A stretch of DNA of 64,000 nucleotides from Bartonella sp. AU16XJBT (GCF_028618665.1 NZ_JAQITF010000004.1:62001-126000), one strand, 5' to 3'. Shown: positions 28,985 to 37,424, counted from the stretch's first letter. Program-made: numbers and translations. The notes: generated by a model from the letters alone, not told the origin.

Positions 28985-29150
28985 TGGTGATGGTTTTGTG
29001 AACTATTTGTATGCGGGGTGTTCTATTGCAAATTTGCGGGTTGTCTTTCCAAAAGTTCTCGGCTCGACTAGCGGATAAGCTCAATCAAGAGCAGCAGTGT
29101 CAAGACAAGCGAAGTTCTGTAGGCTTTCTCATCACAATTTTCCGAATTTT
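28985..29150 (-). pseudogene. Decayed duplicate of the suhB 3' region
   Basis: Plus-strand pieces CAAATTTGCGGGTTGTCTT, GCTCAATCAAGAGC(A)GCAG and GGCGAAGT/GCGAAGTTC...CATCATCAC-like sequence match parent 29424-29530 (CAAATTTGCAGGTTGTCTT, GCTAAATCAAGAGCCGCAG and onward). A weaker match to parent 29355-29410 lies to the left. No frame survives. It is on the same strand as suhB, directly 3' of it. Confidence 0.75.
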
Positions 29151-29266
29151 TTCATCATTTTCATCATATTGTGTAATTTGATGAGATAGGTTGCGTGATG
29201 AGAGTATTCAGAGGGGGCTCGTATTGCCTTTTGAAAAGACGTCCTTTTGAGAGCTTAATGTGAGGA

Positions 29267-30058
29267 CTAAATGCCTTTTTTGAGGGTTTTTTCTAACTTG
29301 GTGCGGATGTGTTCATTGCCGGCGATGATGTTTTTTTTGCGGAAGATATCATCACCGCCTTCTTTATCGGTGACAAAACCTCCGGCTTCGCGAACCATCA
29401 ATATTCCAGCAGCCATATCCCAAATTTGCAGGTTGTCTTCCCAATAGCCATCAATTCTTCCAGCAGCAACATAGGCTAAATCAAGAGCCGCAGCACCAAA
29501 ACGGCGAAGTCCAGCAACTTCCATCATCACATTGCGCAATTCAATAAGATAGGTTCCATGACCTGGGCGTCCAAAATGAGGCATGCCTGTGGCAATGACA
29601 CAATCTTCTAATCTTTTCCGCGCAGAAACGCGACAGCGCCGGTCATTGAAAAAAGCACCACTGCCCCGTTCTGCGGTAAAAAGTTCATCATTCACGGGGT
29701 TGTAAATGACACCCGCAACAATTTTACCTTGGCTTTCTAAAGCAATGGAAATAGCAAAAAAAGGAATGCCATGGAGAAAATTTGTGGTGCCATCTAAAGG
29801 GTCAACAATAAAACGATGTTGCGAATCTTCTCCAATGATTTCCTCAGACTCTTCCATCAGAAAACCAAATTTGGGGCGTGCTTTGCTTAATTCGTTGAAA
29901 ATAATTTTTTCCGCTTTGCGATCGGCTTGGCTGACGTAATCGGCTGGCCCTTTTAGGGACACTTGCAAATTTTGCACTTCACCGTAATCACGCACCAACG
30001 AGCGTCCTGCTTTCATGGCAGCTTGCACCATGACATTCATGATTGCAGAATGGGCCAT
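29267..30058 (-). CDS. suhB: Inositol-1-monophosphatase family protein (SuhB)
   Basis: 263 residues with the Mg-dependent phosphatase motifs: EESEE (metal site 1), VDPLDGTTNFLHGIPFFAISIAL and IWDMAAGILMVREAGG. The length is normal. It hydrolyses inositol monophosphate, and in some bacteria SuhB also takes part in rRNA antitermination. It starts 11 bp after the efp stop codon on the same strand, so efp-suhB is an operon. A decayed 3' copy lies downstream. Confidence 0.9.
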   Translation of the reverse strand: MAHSAIMNVMVQAAMKAGRSLVRDYGEVQNLQVSLKGPADYVSQADRKAEKIIFNELSKARPKFGFLMEESEEIIGEDSQHRFIVDPLDGTTNFLHGIPFFAISIALESQGKIVAGVIYNPVNDELFTAERGSGAFFNDRRCRVSARKRLEDCVIATGMPHFGRPGHGTYLIELRNVMMEVAGLRRFGAAALDLAYVAAGRIDGYWEDNLQIWDMAAGILMVREAGGFVTDKEGGDDIFRKKNIIAGNEHIRTKLEKTLKKGI

Positions 30059-30069
30059 TTTTTATTCCT

Positions 30070-30645
30070 TTATTTATCTTTTTCATTTGCACGACGCAAA
30101 TAAATCAATTCGTTGGTGTCGACAATGATACGCTCACCGGCATTCATAAAAGGAGGAACAAGAATACGAATCCCGTTTTCAAGAATGGCAGGTTTATAAG
30201 AAGCGGTGACCGTTTGTCCTTTGAGAGCCGGATCAGCTTCCAAAATCGTGACAGCAACTTGATCAGGAAGTGAGATGCCGATAGGCTTTTCTTGATAAAG
30301 TTCAACTGTGACAGTCATTCCATCTTGCAAGAAAGCAGCACGTTCACCAACAAAATCCTTTTGAAGTTCAAGTTGTTCATACGACTCTGAATCCATAAAG
30401 ACTAAAGCATCTCCTTGTTGATAAAGAAAGGTGAAATCCTTTTGTTCAAGGCGGACGCGCTCAACCGTCTCTGCGGCACGAAAGCGTTCATTCAGTTTTG
30501 TCCCATCCAGTAAATTTTTTAGTTCAACTTGATTAAATGCACCACCTTTTCCTGGTTTAACGGCATTACATTTCACTGCAACCCACAAGCTTCCTTGATG
30601 CTCTATCACATTACCAGGACGAATTTCATTGCCATTAATTTTCAT
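30070..30645 (-). CDS. efp: Translation elongation factor P
   Basis: 191 residues in three beta-barrel domains. It begins [25 protein letters not shown]. The tip loop KPGKGGAF carries Lys33, the residue that is modified in many bacteria. The C-terminal domain keeps [16 protein letters not shown] and [14 protein letters not shown]. It relieves ribosome stalling at polyproline. First gene of efp-suhB. No EpmA-type modification gene is visible nearby. Confidence 0.96.
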   Translation of the reverse strand: MKINGNEIRPGNVIEHQGSLWVAVKCNAVKPGKGGAFNQVELKNLLDGTKLNERFRAAETVERVRLEQKDFTFLYQQGDALVFMDSESYEQLELQKDFVGERAAFLQDGMTVTVELYQEKPIGISLPDQVAVTILEADPALKGQTVTASYKPAILENGIRILVPPFMNAGERIIVDTNELIYLRRANEKDK

Positions 30646-31059
30646 CGTTTCTATCCAATTCTATTTTTGCAAAAAGAGCTCTCGTGTTGCCTTTATGGCG
30701 CTTTTCTTTGCTGCCTTTAACAGTGAGCGCTTTTGTTATTTTGGGGCTCAAATTCCTTTGTTCGTCTTGCGACTTTCTCATGGTTCCCTGTGTGCTCTTT
30801 ATTATTTTCGCTCAAACTCCCTTTGCGCATGGTTTTTGCAAAGAGAAAAGCTTAAGGACAAAAGGACCTTGATGTATTTTTGCTTCTCAACTCTTTGCAA
30901 GACCATAAAAAGTGCCAAGACGCAAGCTTTTTAAAAATTTGTGCAAAATTTTTTGAGACTTTTGGGAAACTTTTTTGGGGTTTTTGGGAAATTTTATTTC
31001 ATTGTATCGTAAAATATTATTGAGATTAATGATAGAGGTTCTGTAAAACCATGAGGTGT
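30646..31059. other. Spacer upstream of efp
   Basis: No gene is supported; open frames on the plus strand here are hydrophobic and unconserved-looking. Near 30950-31000 there is a low-complexity run of repeated TTTTTGGGAAA-like units. The efp promoter must lie at the left end. Confidence 0.4.
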
Positions 31060-31298
31060 TTTTTATGAGAATGCGTGATGAATATGAGAAGGGGGAGCTT
31101 GTCCGGATAATTTTGTTGAATAAACACCATGAAATGGGAAGCGCAATGAGTTGCGTTCTGAGAATCCGGATTGCTGAGAAATTGGGTCGGGAAGGGACTT
31201 GTGTCCCTTAAGGTGTATGAGGTCTGTTAAGAACAGAGCGTGTAGCACCTTATAGCGCGTATCGCGTTATAGAGAATGTGGTGCACAATTACGTAAGG
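31060..31298 (-). repeat. Downstream flank of trp copy A, repeated behind trp copy B
   Basis: The stretch shares TTTTTATGAGAATGCGTGATGAATATG, AGGGGGAGCTTGT, ATGAAATGGGAAGCG and GAGTTGCGTTCTGAGAATCC with 33068-33269. So the duplicated unit A/B is promoter-Brt-trp plus about 200 bp of 3' flank. Units C-E do not share it. Short open frames on it are not conserved. Confidence 0.75.
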
Positions 31299-31664
31299 TT
31301 AGCTTGCATTCTCATCCATGATGAGCTGTAGAATGGCTCTTTGTTTTATCGAGGTAAGCGTTCTAAACCTTTTGAGCAACAGGTATTCCTCTGTGTTTGA
31401 GATGACTTCATCGTGATGGTATGGAGGCTGTTATTTTGTGATGATATCGGCATAAAAAAAGGAAATCGGAACATTCAAAATATCGGAAATTTGCATTAAA
31501 CGCCCCGCGCTGACACGATTTAAGCCTTTTTCGTATTTTTGAATTTGTTGAAAGCTTATACCTAAAGCATGCCCTAAAGTTGTTTGAGACATTTTTAGCA
31601 TTTGTCGTCTCAAGCGAATTTTCTTGCCAACAAAAAGATCAATATTAAGATTTTGAGATTGCAT
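31299..31664 (-). pseudogene. Trp-family HTH regulator, copy A, stopped at codon 78
   Basis: Starts MQSQNLNIDLFVGKKIRLRR and has the XRE-type helix-turn-helix (MLKMSQTTLGHALGISFQQIQKYEKGLNRV). The frame stops at TAA (31433-31431), where the intact copies have CAA. Beyond the stop the same frame continues QPPYHHDEVISNTEEY...KQRAILQLIMDENAS to a final TAA at 31301-31299, giving the same 366-bp length as copies C and E. One substitution therefore separates it from full length. The truncated 77-residue product retains the whole DNA-binding domain and could still bind. GGGAGGG sits upstream of the ATG. Confidence 0.85.
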
Positions 31665-31679
31665 TTTACCCTCCCGCCG

Positions 31680-31880
31680 GTTGCGAGCGCCCTCGCATGA
31701 GTATTCCGGGAGTCAAAAATACTGAACTCGAATCAGCTTTTTTGCTTTTAGTGCTGGTAAGCACCTGGACATAGCAAAAACTCCCGGAATTCCGGGATAC
31801 CCACAAAGTGGGACAAATTAATGTACGAGTTTTCGGGTTTTTGAATCCCTATTGGTCGTTGCGTATGCGACCAAAACACC
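31680..31880 (-). ncRNA. Brt-type structured leader RNA A
   Basis: The predicted transcript begins about 7 nt after a TATGAA -10 box and runs to the Shine-Dalgarno of trp copy A, about 200 nt, the size reported for B. henselae Brt RNAs. In order it has a 5' hairpin (TTGGTCG/CGACCAA, 31874-31852), a CCCAC-AAA-GTGGG hairpin near 31800-31812, and a CCCGGAATTCCGGG palindrome. Next come a GGTGC/GCACT hairpin and a second CTCCCGGAAT arm. A GCGAG/CTCGC hairpin just before CGGGAGGG completes it. 'Brt' is assigned by resemblance of layout and partner gene, not by database match. Confidence 0.8.
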
Positions 31881-31886
31881 TTCTTA

Positions 31887-31915
31887 TTCATAAAGTAATT
31901 TCAGCAGATTGGCAA
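31887..31915 (-). promoter_or_regulatory. Promoter of Brt A
   Basis: TTGCCA at 31915-31910, 17-bp spacer, TATGAA at 31892-31887. The same boxes and spacing precede Brt B, C, D and E, and the conservation drops further upstream. Confidence 0.8.
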
Positions 31916-32209
31916 TAAAAAAACAGCTTTTTAAACGAGAGGCGCTGTGTTTTTCTTACGCAATCAAAAAGAAGGCAGCGCTCTTCTGATCCTCTGATCT
32001 TTCCATATTTTGAGAATAATATTTTACAAGCGGATAGCTTATTTTGCTGAGGTGTGGAGCACTTGTATCGTTACAAGATGTGATAAAATTTATCTATTCT
32101 CGCTAAAAAACAAGGTTCTTTATTGAGATGCAAATCTCTTTGCCTTTCGCAAAAACTTTTAAGTCTTTACATTTAAAATAGAGAGAATGCCCATATTCAA
32201 AGAGCGGGT

Positions 32210-32608
32210 TCATTTGGGCTGAGTATTTATATAAGCACGTGGTTCTCCGTTCACATTATACTGAAAAAGAGATACTATAGTGCTACTATTTAATCTTATT
32301 CTATAACTCAAATTCACACCCATGTTTTGTTGTTTTTGAGGTTGATCTGTATAGATCACATTATATCCATTCCGTTGCAACAGATTGATAAATAAAGGCG
32401 TAAAGCTGTCTACTGTATTATTTTTCTTTATAAGAAGTGTGGTTGTAGCTGGTGGTAAAATCCCTTTGTTACCGCTAATAAATTTGTTAGCAACTAATTG
32501 TGCCTGACGCTTTGTAAGACTTTGATCAACATAATTTGATGAATAACTGCCTACAGACGCACAACCAGCCATCACCACAACCGGTGACAGCAATAAATAT
32601 TTTAACAT
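32210..32608 (-). CDS. Small lipoprotein, possibly TrbH-like
   Basis: 132 residues with a signal peptide and lipobox (VVVMAGC, Cys16). The mature part reads VANKFISGNKGILPPATTTLLIKK...FINLLQRNGYNVIY...NLSYRIRLNSSTIVSLFQYN. The pattern resembles TrbH-type conjugal-transfer lipoproteins (PPATT...L..GY.V), but the match is from memory and weak. No other transfer genes are here, so if TrbH-like it is an orphan. It lies between Brt/Trp copies A and B. GAGGGGAAT gives a good ribosome site. Confidence 0.55.
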   Translation of the reverse strand: MLKYLLLSPVVVMAGCASVGSYSSNYVDQSLTKRQAQLVANKFISGNKGILPPATTTLLIKKNNTVDSFTPLFINLLQRNGYNVIYTDQPQKQQNMGVNLSYRIRLNSSTIVSLFQYNVNGEPRAYINTQPK

Positions 32609-32639
32609 TGTTATTCCCCTCTTTTAATTCTACATCTTA

Positions 32640-33067
32640 TTGTCAGTAATTCTATACCTTATAGGCTCTCCTGCGAAGCTTCTATTCCAGAAATAAGAGC
32701 AACTTCGCTTATAGCTATACTACAACGTATCGGCTTCAAATCAAGCGGTAATTTATCAATGAATAATGGTTCCAGTTTTAATTTAAGGCTGTTTCATGTG
32801 CTTTTGGCGGTGTCTATTTTAAATAAACGGCTGCTTTTGGTGATTGTGATAAAAAAATATTGTTTTGCGCTTTCATGTTAAGATTATGTTCTCTATCGCC
32901 ATTATAAAATGATGCGTTAGGTGCGGGTTTAGGTTGACCAAATAAATTTTCAAACATTACTTTTTGAGGGCTACTTTTTAAAAATATGCATGAATACTTA
33001 CATTGTTTGCTGTAAAATGCTATCGGTTGAGGCGTCGTGCTGTAAGACATAAAATTTTGTATATGTG
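32640..33067. other. Spacer between the lipoprotein gene and repeat flank B
   Basis: No supported gene. An open minus-strand frame over 32814-33236 runs into the repeated flank and is not conserved in flank A, so it is treated as chance. The segment contains the lipoprotein promoter region. Confidence 0.35.
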
Positions 33068-33269
33068 ATGTTTTTATGAGAATGCGTGATGAATATGTGA
33101 GGGGGAGCTTGTTCGGACAATCGTGTGTAATAAACCCTATGAAATGGGAAGCGCAATGAGTTGCGTTCTGAGAATCCGGATTGTTTGCCAACAAGATCGT
33201 GAAGGGGCTTCTTTCCGTTGAAGATGTGTAAGGCAAGTCAAGAATAGCGCATGGTGCGCCCTATTGATA
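33068..33269 (-). repeat. Downstream flank of trp copy B (repeat of 31060-31298)
   Basis: Direct-repeat partner of the flank behind copy A. It shares GAGAATGCGTGATGAATATG, ATGAAATGGGAAGCG and TGAGTTGCGTTCTGAGAATC, with diverged linkers. Confidence 0.75.
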
Positions 33270-33634
33270 TTAGCTTGCGTTTTCATCCATGATAAGCTGT
33301 AGAATGGCTCTTTGTTTTATCGAAGTGAGCGTTCTAAATCTTTTGAGCAACAGATATTCCTCTGTGCTGGAGATGACTTCATCGTGAGGGGAGAGGGCAT
33401 GTTGTTTTGGCATGATATCCGCATAAAAAAGGAAACTGGGACATTAAGGATATCGGAAATTTGCATTAAACGCCCCGCGCTGACACGATTTAAGCCTTTT
33501 TCGTATTTTTGAATTTGTTGAAAGCTTATACCTAAAGCGTGCCCTAAAGTTGTTTGAGACATTTTAAGCATTTGCCGTCTCAAGCAAATTTTTTTGCCAA
33601 CCAAAAGATCAATATTAAGATTTTGAGATTGCAT
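33270..33634 (-). pseudogene. Trp-family HTH regulator, copy B, frameshifted in a T-run
   Basis: Reads MQSQNLNIDLLVGKKICLRR...NVPVSFF like copy A and then leaves the family frame. On the plus strand the copy has CATAAAAAAGG (six A, about 33423-33431), where copies A and C have seven. Restoring one base recovers YADI...PHDEVISSTEEYLLLKRFRTLTSIKQRAILQLIMDENAS and a stop at 33272-33270. The current frame makes a 105-residue product with an intact HTH domain and an altered tail. The run-length difference makes slippage (phase variation) possible. Confidence 0.85.
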
Positions 33635-33649
33635 TGCTCCCCGCCGGTT

Positions 33650-33848
33650 GCGAGCGCCCTCGCATGAGTATTCCGGGAGCTTGAAAATACTGAAACCTAA
33701 TCAGCCTTTTTTGCTTTTAGTGCTGGTAAGCACCTGGACATAGCAAAAACTCCCGGAATTCCGGGATACCCACAAAGTGGGACAGATTTACGCGTAGGTT
33801 TCGGGTTTTCAAGGCCCTCTTGGTCGTTGCGTAGGCGACCAAAACACC
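33650..33848 (-). ncRNA. Brt-type structured leader RNA B
   Basis: Same plan as copy A: TTGGTCG/CGACCAA hairpin, CCCAC/GTGGG hairpin, GGAATTCCGGG palindrome, GGTGC/GCACT hairpin and distal CTCCCGGAAT arm. The Shine-Dalgarno region here is GGCGGGGAGC, one of the few differences from A and C. Leads into frameshifted trp copy B. Confidence 0.8.
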
Positions 33849-33854
33849 TTTCAA

Positions 33855-33883
33855 CTCATAAAGGAATTTCAGCAAATTGGCAA
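33855..33883 (-). promoter_or_regulatory. Promoter of Brt B
   Basis: TTGCCA at 33883-33878, 17-bp spacer, TATGAG at 33860-33855. Confidence 0.75.
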
Positions 33884-34140
33884 TAAAAAACAGCTTTTTT
33901 AATGAGAAGTGGTGTTTTTCTCATGCAATTGAAAAGAAGTATAACTATTTTGATCCTATGATTTTTCTGTAGCATGAGGATCATATTTTACGGTGCGCGG
34001 ATAGTATCGTTTTTTATGTTTATTGGATAATGCTTGCTTTAAAAACAAATGATACAGTATGTTTTCATTCTTATGAATTTTTCTTGCCAATGCGTTTTCT
34101 TGCCAATGAAAATGACGTTATAAAGACCCCTTTTGCATTG

Positions 34141-34262
34141 TTCCCTTGCCGGTTGCGAGCGCCTTTTTATGCGTATTCCGGGAGTCAAAAATACTGACCT
34201 CGAATCAGCTTTTTGCTTTTAGTGCTTATCGCCCCTGGACAGAGCAAAATCTCCCGGAATTT
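34141..34262 (-). ncRNA. Truncated orphan Brt element G (promoter and 5' half missing)
   Basis: Keeps the 3' half of the element: both CTCCCGGAAT/ATTCCGGGAG arms, the apical hairpin in an AGTGCTTATCGCCCCTGG variant shared only with element F, and the CCGG near the ribosome site. Homology stops at 34262 inside the palindrome, so no promoter or 5' hairpins remain. It leads into a six-codon remnant frame (MQKGSL) instead of a trp gene. Confidence 0.75.
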
Positions 34263-34689
34263 CTATCAACTTTATCTCTTTGAAGCAAAGAATAGCATTT
34301 CTCTCAAGCGTTTTTATAAAAATAAAAATGTGTTTTATTGCTTTTTTGCATGCTTTTTCTCATTCGTATGTGTCTATACCGTAAAATGCTGTATAACATA
34401 CTGATTTAAATGATAGTTTACTATTTTAAATGTTGTATGCTTGAATATTGTACGACTATCCCATTTTAAACTTCTTACGGTGAAGCAGTTAAGAGCATTT
34501 TCTTACACGTTACAAGCCGATATTTTGTGGAGCAAAATAATTGATAAAGAAATAAAAATGTATTTCATGAATTTTCTAAAAGATTAAAGGCTTCTACAAT
34601 ATTGAGGATTAGGAAAGCCTATGATGGTGCGTGTTTGCATTTTTATGAAGTAAAGAAGGGGCATGAAGTAAAGAGGACAGGAGCATGAA
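34263..34689. other. Spacer left of the Sel1 fragment
   Basis: No gene is supported. A diverged fragment resembling the dispersed repeat core (AAAGGCTTCTACAATATTGAGG) lies at about 34584-34606. Confidence 0.35.
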
Positions 34690-34790
34690 ATAAAAAGGGA
34701 GGAGCATTCTTTCAAGATCAGGGGCTTTTTGCCAGCTTTAGCAGGCATAGAGCATGGTGTTGTTGGTATAGAATATGGCGTTGTTTTTGT
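34690..34790 (-). pseudogene. Decayed duplicate of the Sel1-repeat gene 3' end
   Basis: Plus-strand GGAGCATTCTTTCAAGATC(A)GGGGCTT...AGCAGGCATAGAGCATGGTG matches parent 34966-35040 (GGAGCATTATTTCAAGATC(T)GGGGCTT...AGCAGATACCATGCTG). Same orientation as, and just 3' of, the intact gene. Confidence 0.7.
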
Positions 34791-34895
34791 GTCTGCTGCC
34801 TTCTATTTCTTGAAGCATCATTTTGTTTATTCTTTTGATAAAGCCTTTCTGAGAGAAATTTGTGCCAAGAAAAATTTAAGCTTGTTAAGTGCTTT

Positions 34896-35939
34896 TTAAA
34901 AAACAGGAAGGAGCTTTATGGCTTCTTTTTGCGCCTTTTCTCGTTGTGTGTTGTCCATACCTTGGAGCATTATTTCAAGATCTGGGGCTTGCATTTTTGC
35001 CTCCTTTGCAAGCAGATACCATGCTGCTGCCATGATCGTATCGCCTTTTGTTCCGATGCCGTCTCGATAAAGTCTTGCAAGGGAAATTTGTGCTGGGGGG
35101 ACCATGTGGGTGGCATTGTGAAGCAGCAAATGAAAAGCACGGTCAAAATCTTTTTCTCCTCCACGTCCCTGTATAAGCCATTGTGCTAAATGAAGTTGCG
35201 CTTTTAAGTGGTTGTTTTGAGCTGCAACTTCCAGCAGTTTGCGGGCATTACGCTCATCCTTTGGTCGATTTAAAGTGCCTAAGGAAAGAATTTTTGCCGC
35301 TGCAAAAGCAGCTTCTGCATCCCCAAGAGCAGTGCCTTTTAAGTGCCATTTTAAAGCTTGCTCGATGGCTTCATTTTCACTGCTTTGAGAAGAAACGCCG
35401 GGGAGAGTTTGTTTTTCCTGTGAAGCTTTATAAAGAAGAAGTTGTCCATAATAAAAATAGGCTTCTTTGACACCTGCGTTGACAGATTTTCGAATAAATT
35501 GTTCACCAAGTTCTTGATTTTGTTTTACAAAATTACCATCAAACAACATAAGTCCATAGCGGAGTTGGGCTTGGGGTTCCCCTTGTTTTGCTGCGCGTTC
35601 AAACCATAAAGCAGCTCGCGCCCCGTCAACAGGAACAGCGCATCCTTCCATATAAATTCGGGCAAGAAGCGTTTGCGCAAAAGGATCATTTTTTTCAGCA
35701 CGGCGGAGGGCTTCACGAAAAGCTTTTAAATAATAGCCTTGAATGTAATAGTCATAAGCTTGGTCATAGTCTCCAGCTTTTAAGGGCTGAAAAGGTTCTT
35801 CTGGGTTTGAAGATTCTTGAATCGTATTAAAAGAGTGTTCAAAATCTGAGAGTTCATCAGTGTTTCCAGCAGAATTTACAACAGAACTTGCAAGTCCCAT
35901 CATACCTAGGATAAGCAGTTGAACACTTCTTTTGATCAT
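34896..35939 (-). CDS. Exported Sel1-repeat protein
   Basis: 347 residues from the ATG at 35939, which has GAGGAGGAG directly upstream (an ATG 12 codons earlier is less likely). A signal peptide (SVQLLILGMMGLASSVVNSAG) is followed by Sel1-like repeats, for example DPFAQTLLARIYMEGCAVPVDGARAALWFERAAKQGEPQAQLRYGLMLF, ALGDAEAAFAAAKILSLG and PAQISLARLYRDGIGTKGDTIMAAAWYLLAKEA. Such repeats form helical protein-binding scaffolds; in pathogens they often act in the periplasm or at host contact. The partner is unknown. It sits between Brt/Trp units. Confidence 0.85.
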   Translation of the reverse strand: MIKRSVQLLILGMMGLASSVVNSAGNTDELSDFEHSFNTIQESSNPEEPFQPLKAGDYDQAYDYYIQGYYLKAFREALRRAEKNDPFAQTLLARIYMEGCAVPVDGARAALWFERAAKQGEPQAQLRYGLMLFDGNFVKQNQELGEQFIRKSVNAGVKEAYFYYGQLLLYKASQEKQTLPGVSSQSSENEAIEQALKWHLKGTALGDAEAAFAAAKILSLGTLNRPKDERNARKLLEVAAQNNHLKAQLHLAQWLIQGRGGEKDFDRAFHLLLHNATHMVPPAQISLARLYRDGIGTKGDTIMAAAWYLLAKEAKMQAPDLEIMLQGMDNTQREKAQKEAIKLLPVF

Positions 35940-35975
35940 CGATTTCTCCTCCTCATTACCAAACAGAATTTTCAC

Positions 35976-36302
35976 ATTTTTTTTTCATCATTACAAGCCG
36001 AATCCCATTGCTCTCTTATTTTTTATTTCCGTTAAGGGAGGTTTAGGCACCTTTATAAAAATAGCATCAACGTTGATAAGAAACAGACTATTTTAAACAG
36101 TGCTATTCTTAATAAATATCCATCACTTTAAAATAAAAAAGCGTCTATGATGAGGCTATCCTTTTACGAATACGTAACTGAATTGTTGATGAAGAGCGGG
36201 GGAATTGGTTATGAAGAACATGGAATGTTGATAAAGAGAGGTCTGTGGGCTCTAGAGTGCGTGTCATATTATAGAGAGCGTGTTGCATTCTATTGCATGA
36301 TT
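35976..36302. other. Spacer between the Sel1 gene and trp copy C
   Basis: No gene. It contains the Sel1 gene promoter region at left and the 3' flank of trp copy C at right. That flank is unrelated to the flank repeated behind copies A and B. Confidence 0.35.
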
Positions 36303-36668
36303 TTAGCTTGCATTCTCATCAGAGAGTAACTGCAAAATGGCTCTCTTTTTTATCGTGGTCAAAACTCTAAATTTTTTGAGCAGTTGGTATTCTTCTGTGC
36401 TGGAGATGATTTCATCATGATGATAAGGAGGCTGTTGTTTCGTGATGATATCTGCATAAAAAAAGGAAATCGGAACATTGAGGATATCAGAAATTTCCAT
36501 TAAACGCCCCGCTCTGACACGATTTAAGCCGTTTTCATATTTTTGAATTTGTTGGAAACTGACGCCTAAAGCATCTCCTAAAGTTGTTTGAGACATTTTG
36601 AGCCTTTTTCGTCTCAAGCGAATTCTTTTGCCGACCAGAAGATCAATATTAAGATTGTTGGTTTGCAT
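36303..36668 (-). CDS. Trp-family XRE-type HTH regulator, copy C (intact)
   Basis: 121 residues. An N-terminal MQTNNLNIDLLVGKRIRLRR lead is followed by an XRE HTH (LKMSQTTLGDALGVSFQQIQKYENGLNRV, about residues 23-52), then NVPISFFYADI and a conserved C-terminal helix (KFRVLTTIKKRAILQLLSDENAS). It is the kind of protein called Trp (transcriptional regulatory protein), paired with Brt RNAs in B. henselae, where Trp1 affects badA and biofilm. An unusual Arg (NRVRAG) replaces the Ser found in the other copies at the end of the HTH. Preceded by Brt C and a GGGAGGG ribosome site. Confidence 0.88.
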   Translation of the reverse strand: MQTNNLNIDLLVGKRIRLRRKRLKMSQTTLGDALGVSFQQIQKYENGLNRVRAGRLMEISDILNVPISFFYADIITKQQPPYHHDEIISSTEEYQLLKKFRVLTTIKKRAILQLLSDENAS

Positions 36669-36681
36669 TTCACCCTCCCGC

Positions 36682-36886
36682 CGGTTGCGAGCGCCCTCGC
36701 ATGAGTATTCCGGGAGTTAAAAACACTGAGTCCGAATCAGCATTTTGCTTTTAGTGCTGGTAAGCACCTGGACATAGCAAAATCTCCCGGAATTCCGGGA
36801 CCCCCACATCAGTGGGTTCATTTTTATGTATCGGACCTTAGGGTTTTTAATCCCCGTTGATCGTTGCGTATACGATCAAAAATACC
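36682..36886 (-). ncRNA. Brt-type structured leader RNA C
   Basis: Same architecture as A. Important differences preserve pairing. The 5' hairpin is TTGATCG/CGATCAA instead of TTGGTCG/CGACCAA, a two-sided change, and the second hairpin is CCCAC-ATCA-GTGGG with an altered loop only. Leads into intact trp copy C. Confidence 0.85.
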
Positions 36887-36892
36887 CTTTCA

Positions 36893-36921
36893 TTCATAAA
36901 GTAATTTGAGAAGATTGGCAA
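36893..36921 (-). promoter_or_regulatory. Promoter of Brt C
   Basis: TTGCCA at 36921-36916, 17-bp spacer, TATGAA at 36898-36893. Confidence 0.78.
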
Positions 36922-37055
36922 TAAAAATGAAGATTGTTTTATTTTATGAAAGAGTGTGTGGTTTGGTGCAATGAAAAAGCGTCCATATTGAAGAGGGAGA
37001 TATCCTTAAATATGGATAACTTCTGATGAATAAAGCCTATTGTATTCACATGATA

Positions 37056-37424
37056 TTAAAAGCTTTCATTGGGTTCAGAGAGTAATTGTAAAATGGCTCT
37101 TTGTTTTATCGAAGTGAGCGTTCTAAATCTTTTAAGCAGCAGGTATTCTTCAGTGTTCGAGATGGCTTCGTCGTGAGGGTAGGGTGCATGTTGTTCGGTG
37201 GCGATATCCGCATAAAAAAAGGAAACCGGAACATTGAGGATATCAGAAATTTCCATTAAACGCCCCGCGCTGACACGATTTAAGCCGTTTTCATATTTTT
37301 GAACTTGTTGGAAACTGACGCCTAAAGCATCTCCTAAAGTTGTTTGAGACATTTTGAGCCTTTTTCGTCTCAAGCGAATTCTTTTGCCGACCAGAAGATC
37401 AATATTAAGATTGTTGGTTTGCAT
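37056..37424 (-). CDS. Trp-family XRE-type HTH regulator, copy D (intact)
   Basis: 122 residues. The N-terminal 75 residues are almost the same as copy C (one difference in the HTH, IQKY to VQKY, and NRVSAG). The C-terminal part diverges (IATEQHAPYPHDEAISNTEEYLLLKRF...QLLSEPNESF). The plus-strand CATAAAAAAAGG run has seven A as in other intact copies. Preceded by Brt D with a GGGAGAG ribosome site. Confidence 0.88.
   Translation of the reverse strand: MQTNNLNIDLLVGKRIRLRRKRLKMSQTTLGDALGVSFQQVQKYENGLNRVSAGRLMEISDILNVPVSFFYADIATEQHAPYPHDEAISNTEEYLLLKRFRTLTSIKQRAILQLLSEPNESF

Noticed and set aside
31780-31796. CCCGGAATTCCGGG palindromes as terminal inverted repeats of a mobile element
   Set aside because: They sit inside the transcribed leader at a constant position and pair with other leader parts; no transposase or target duplication is present.
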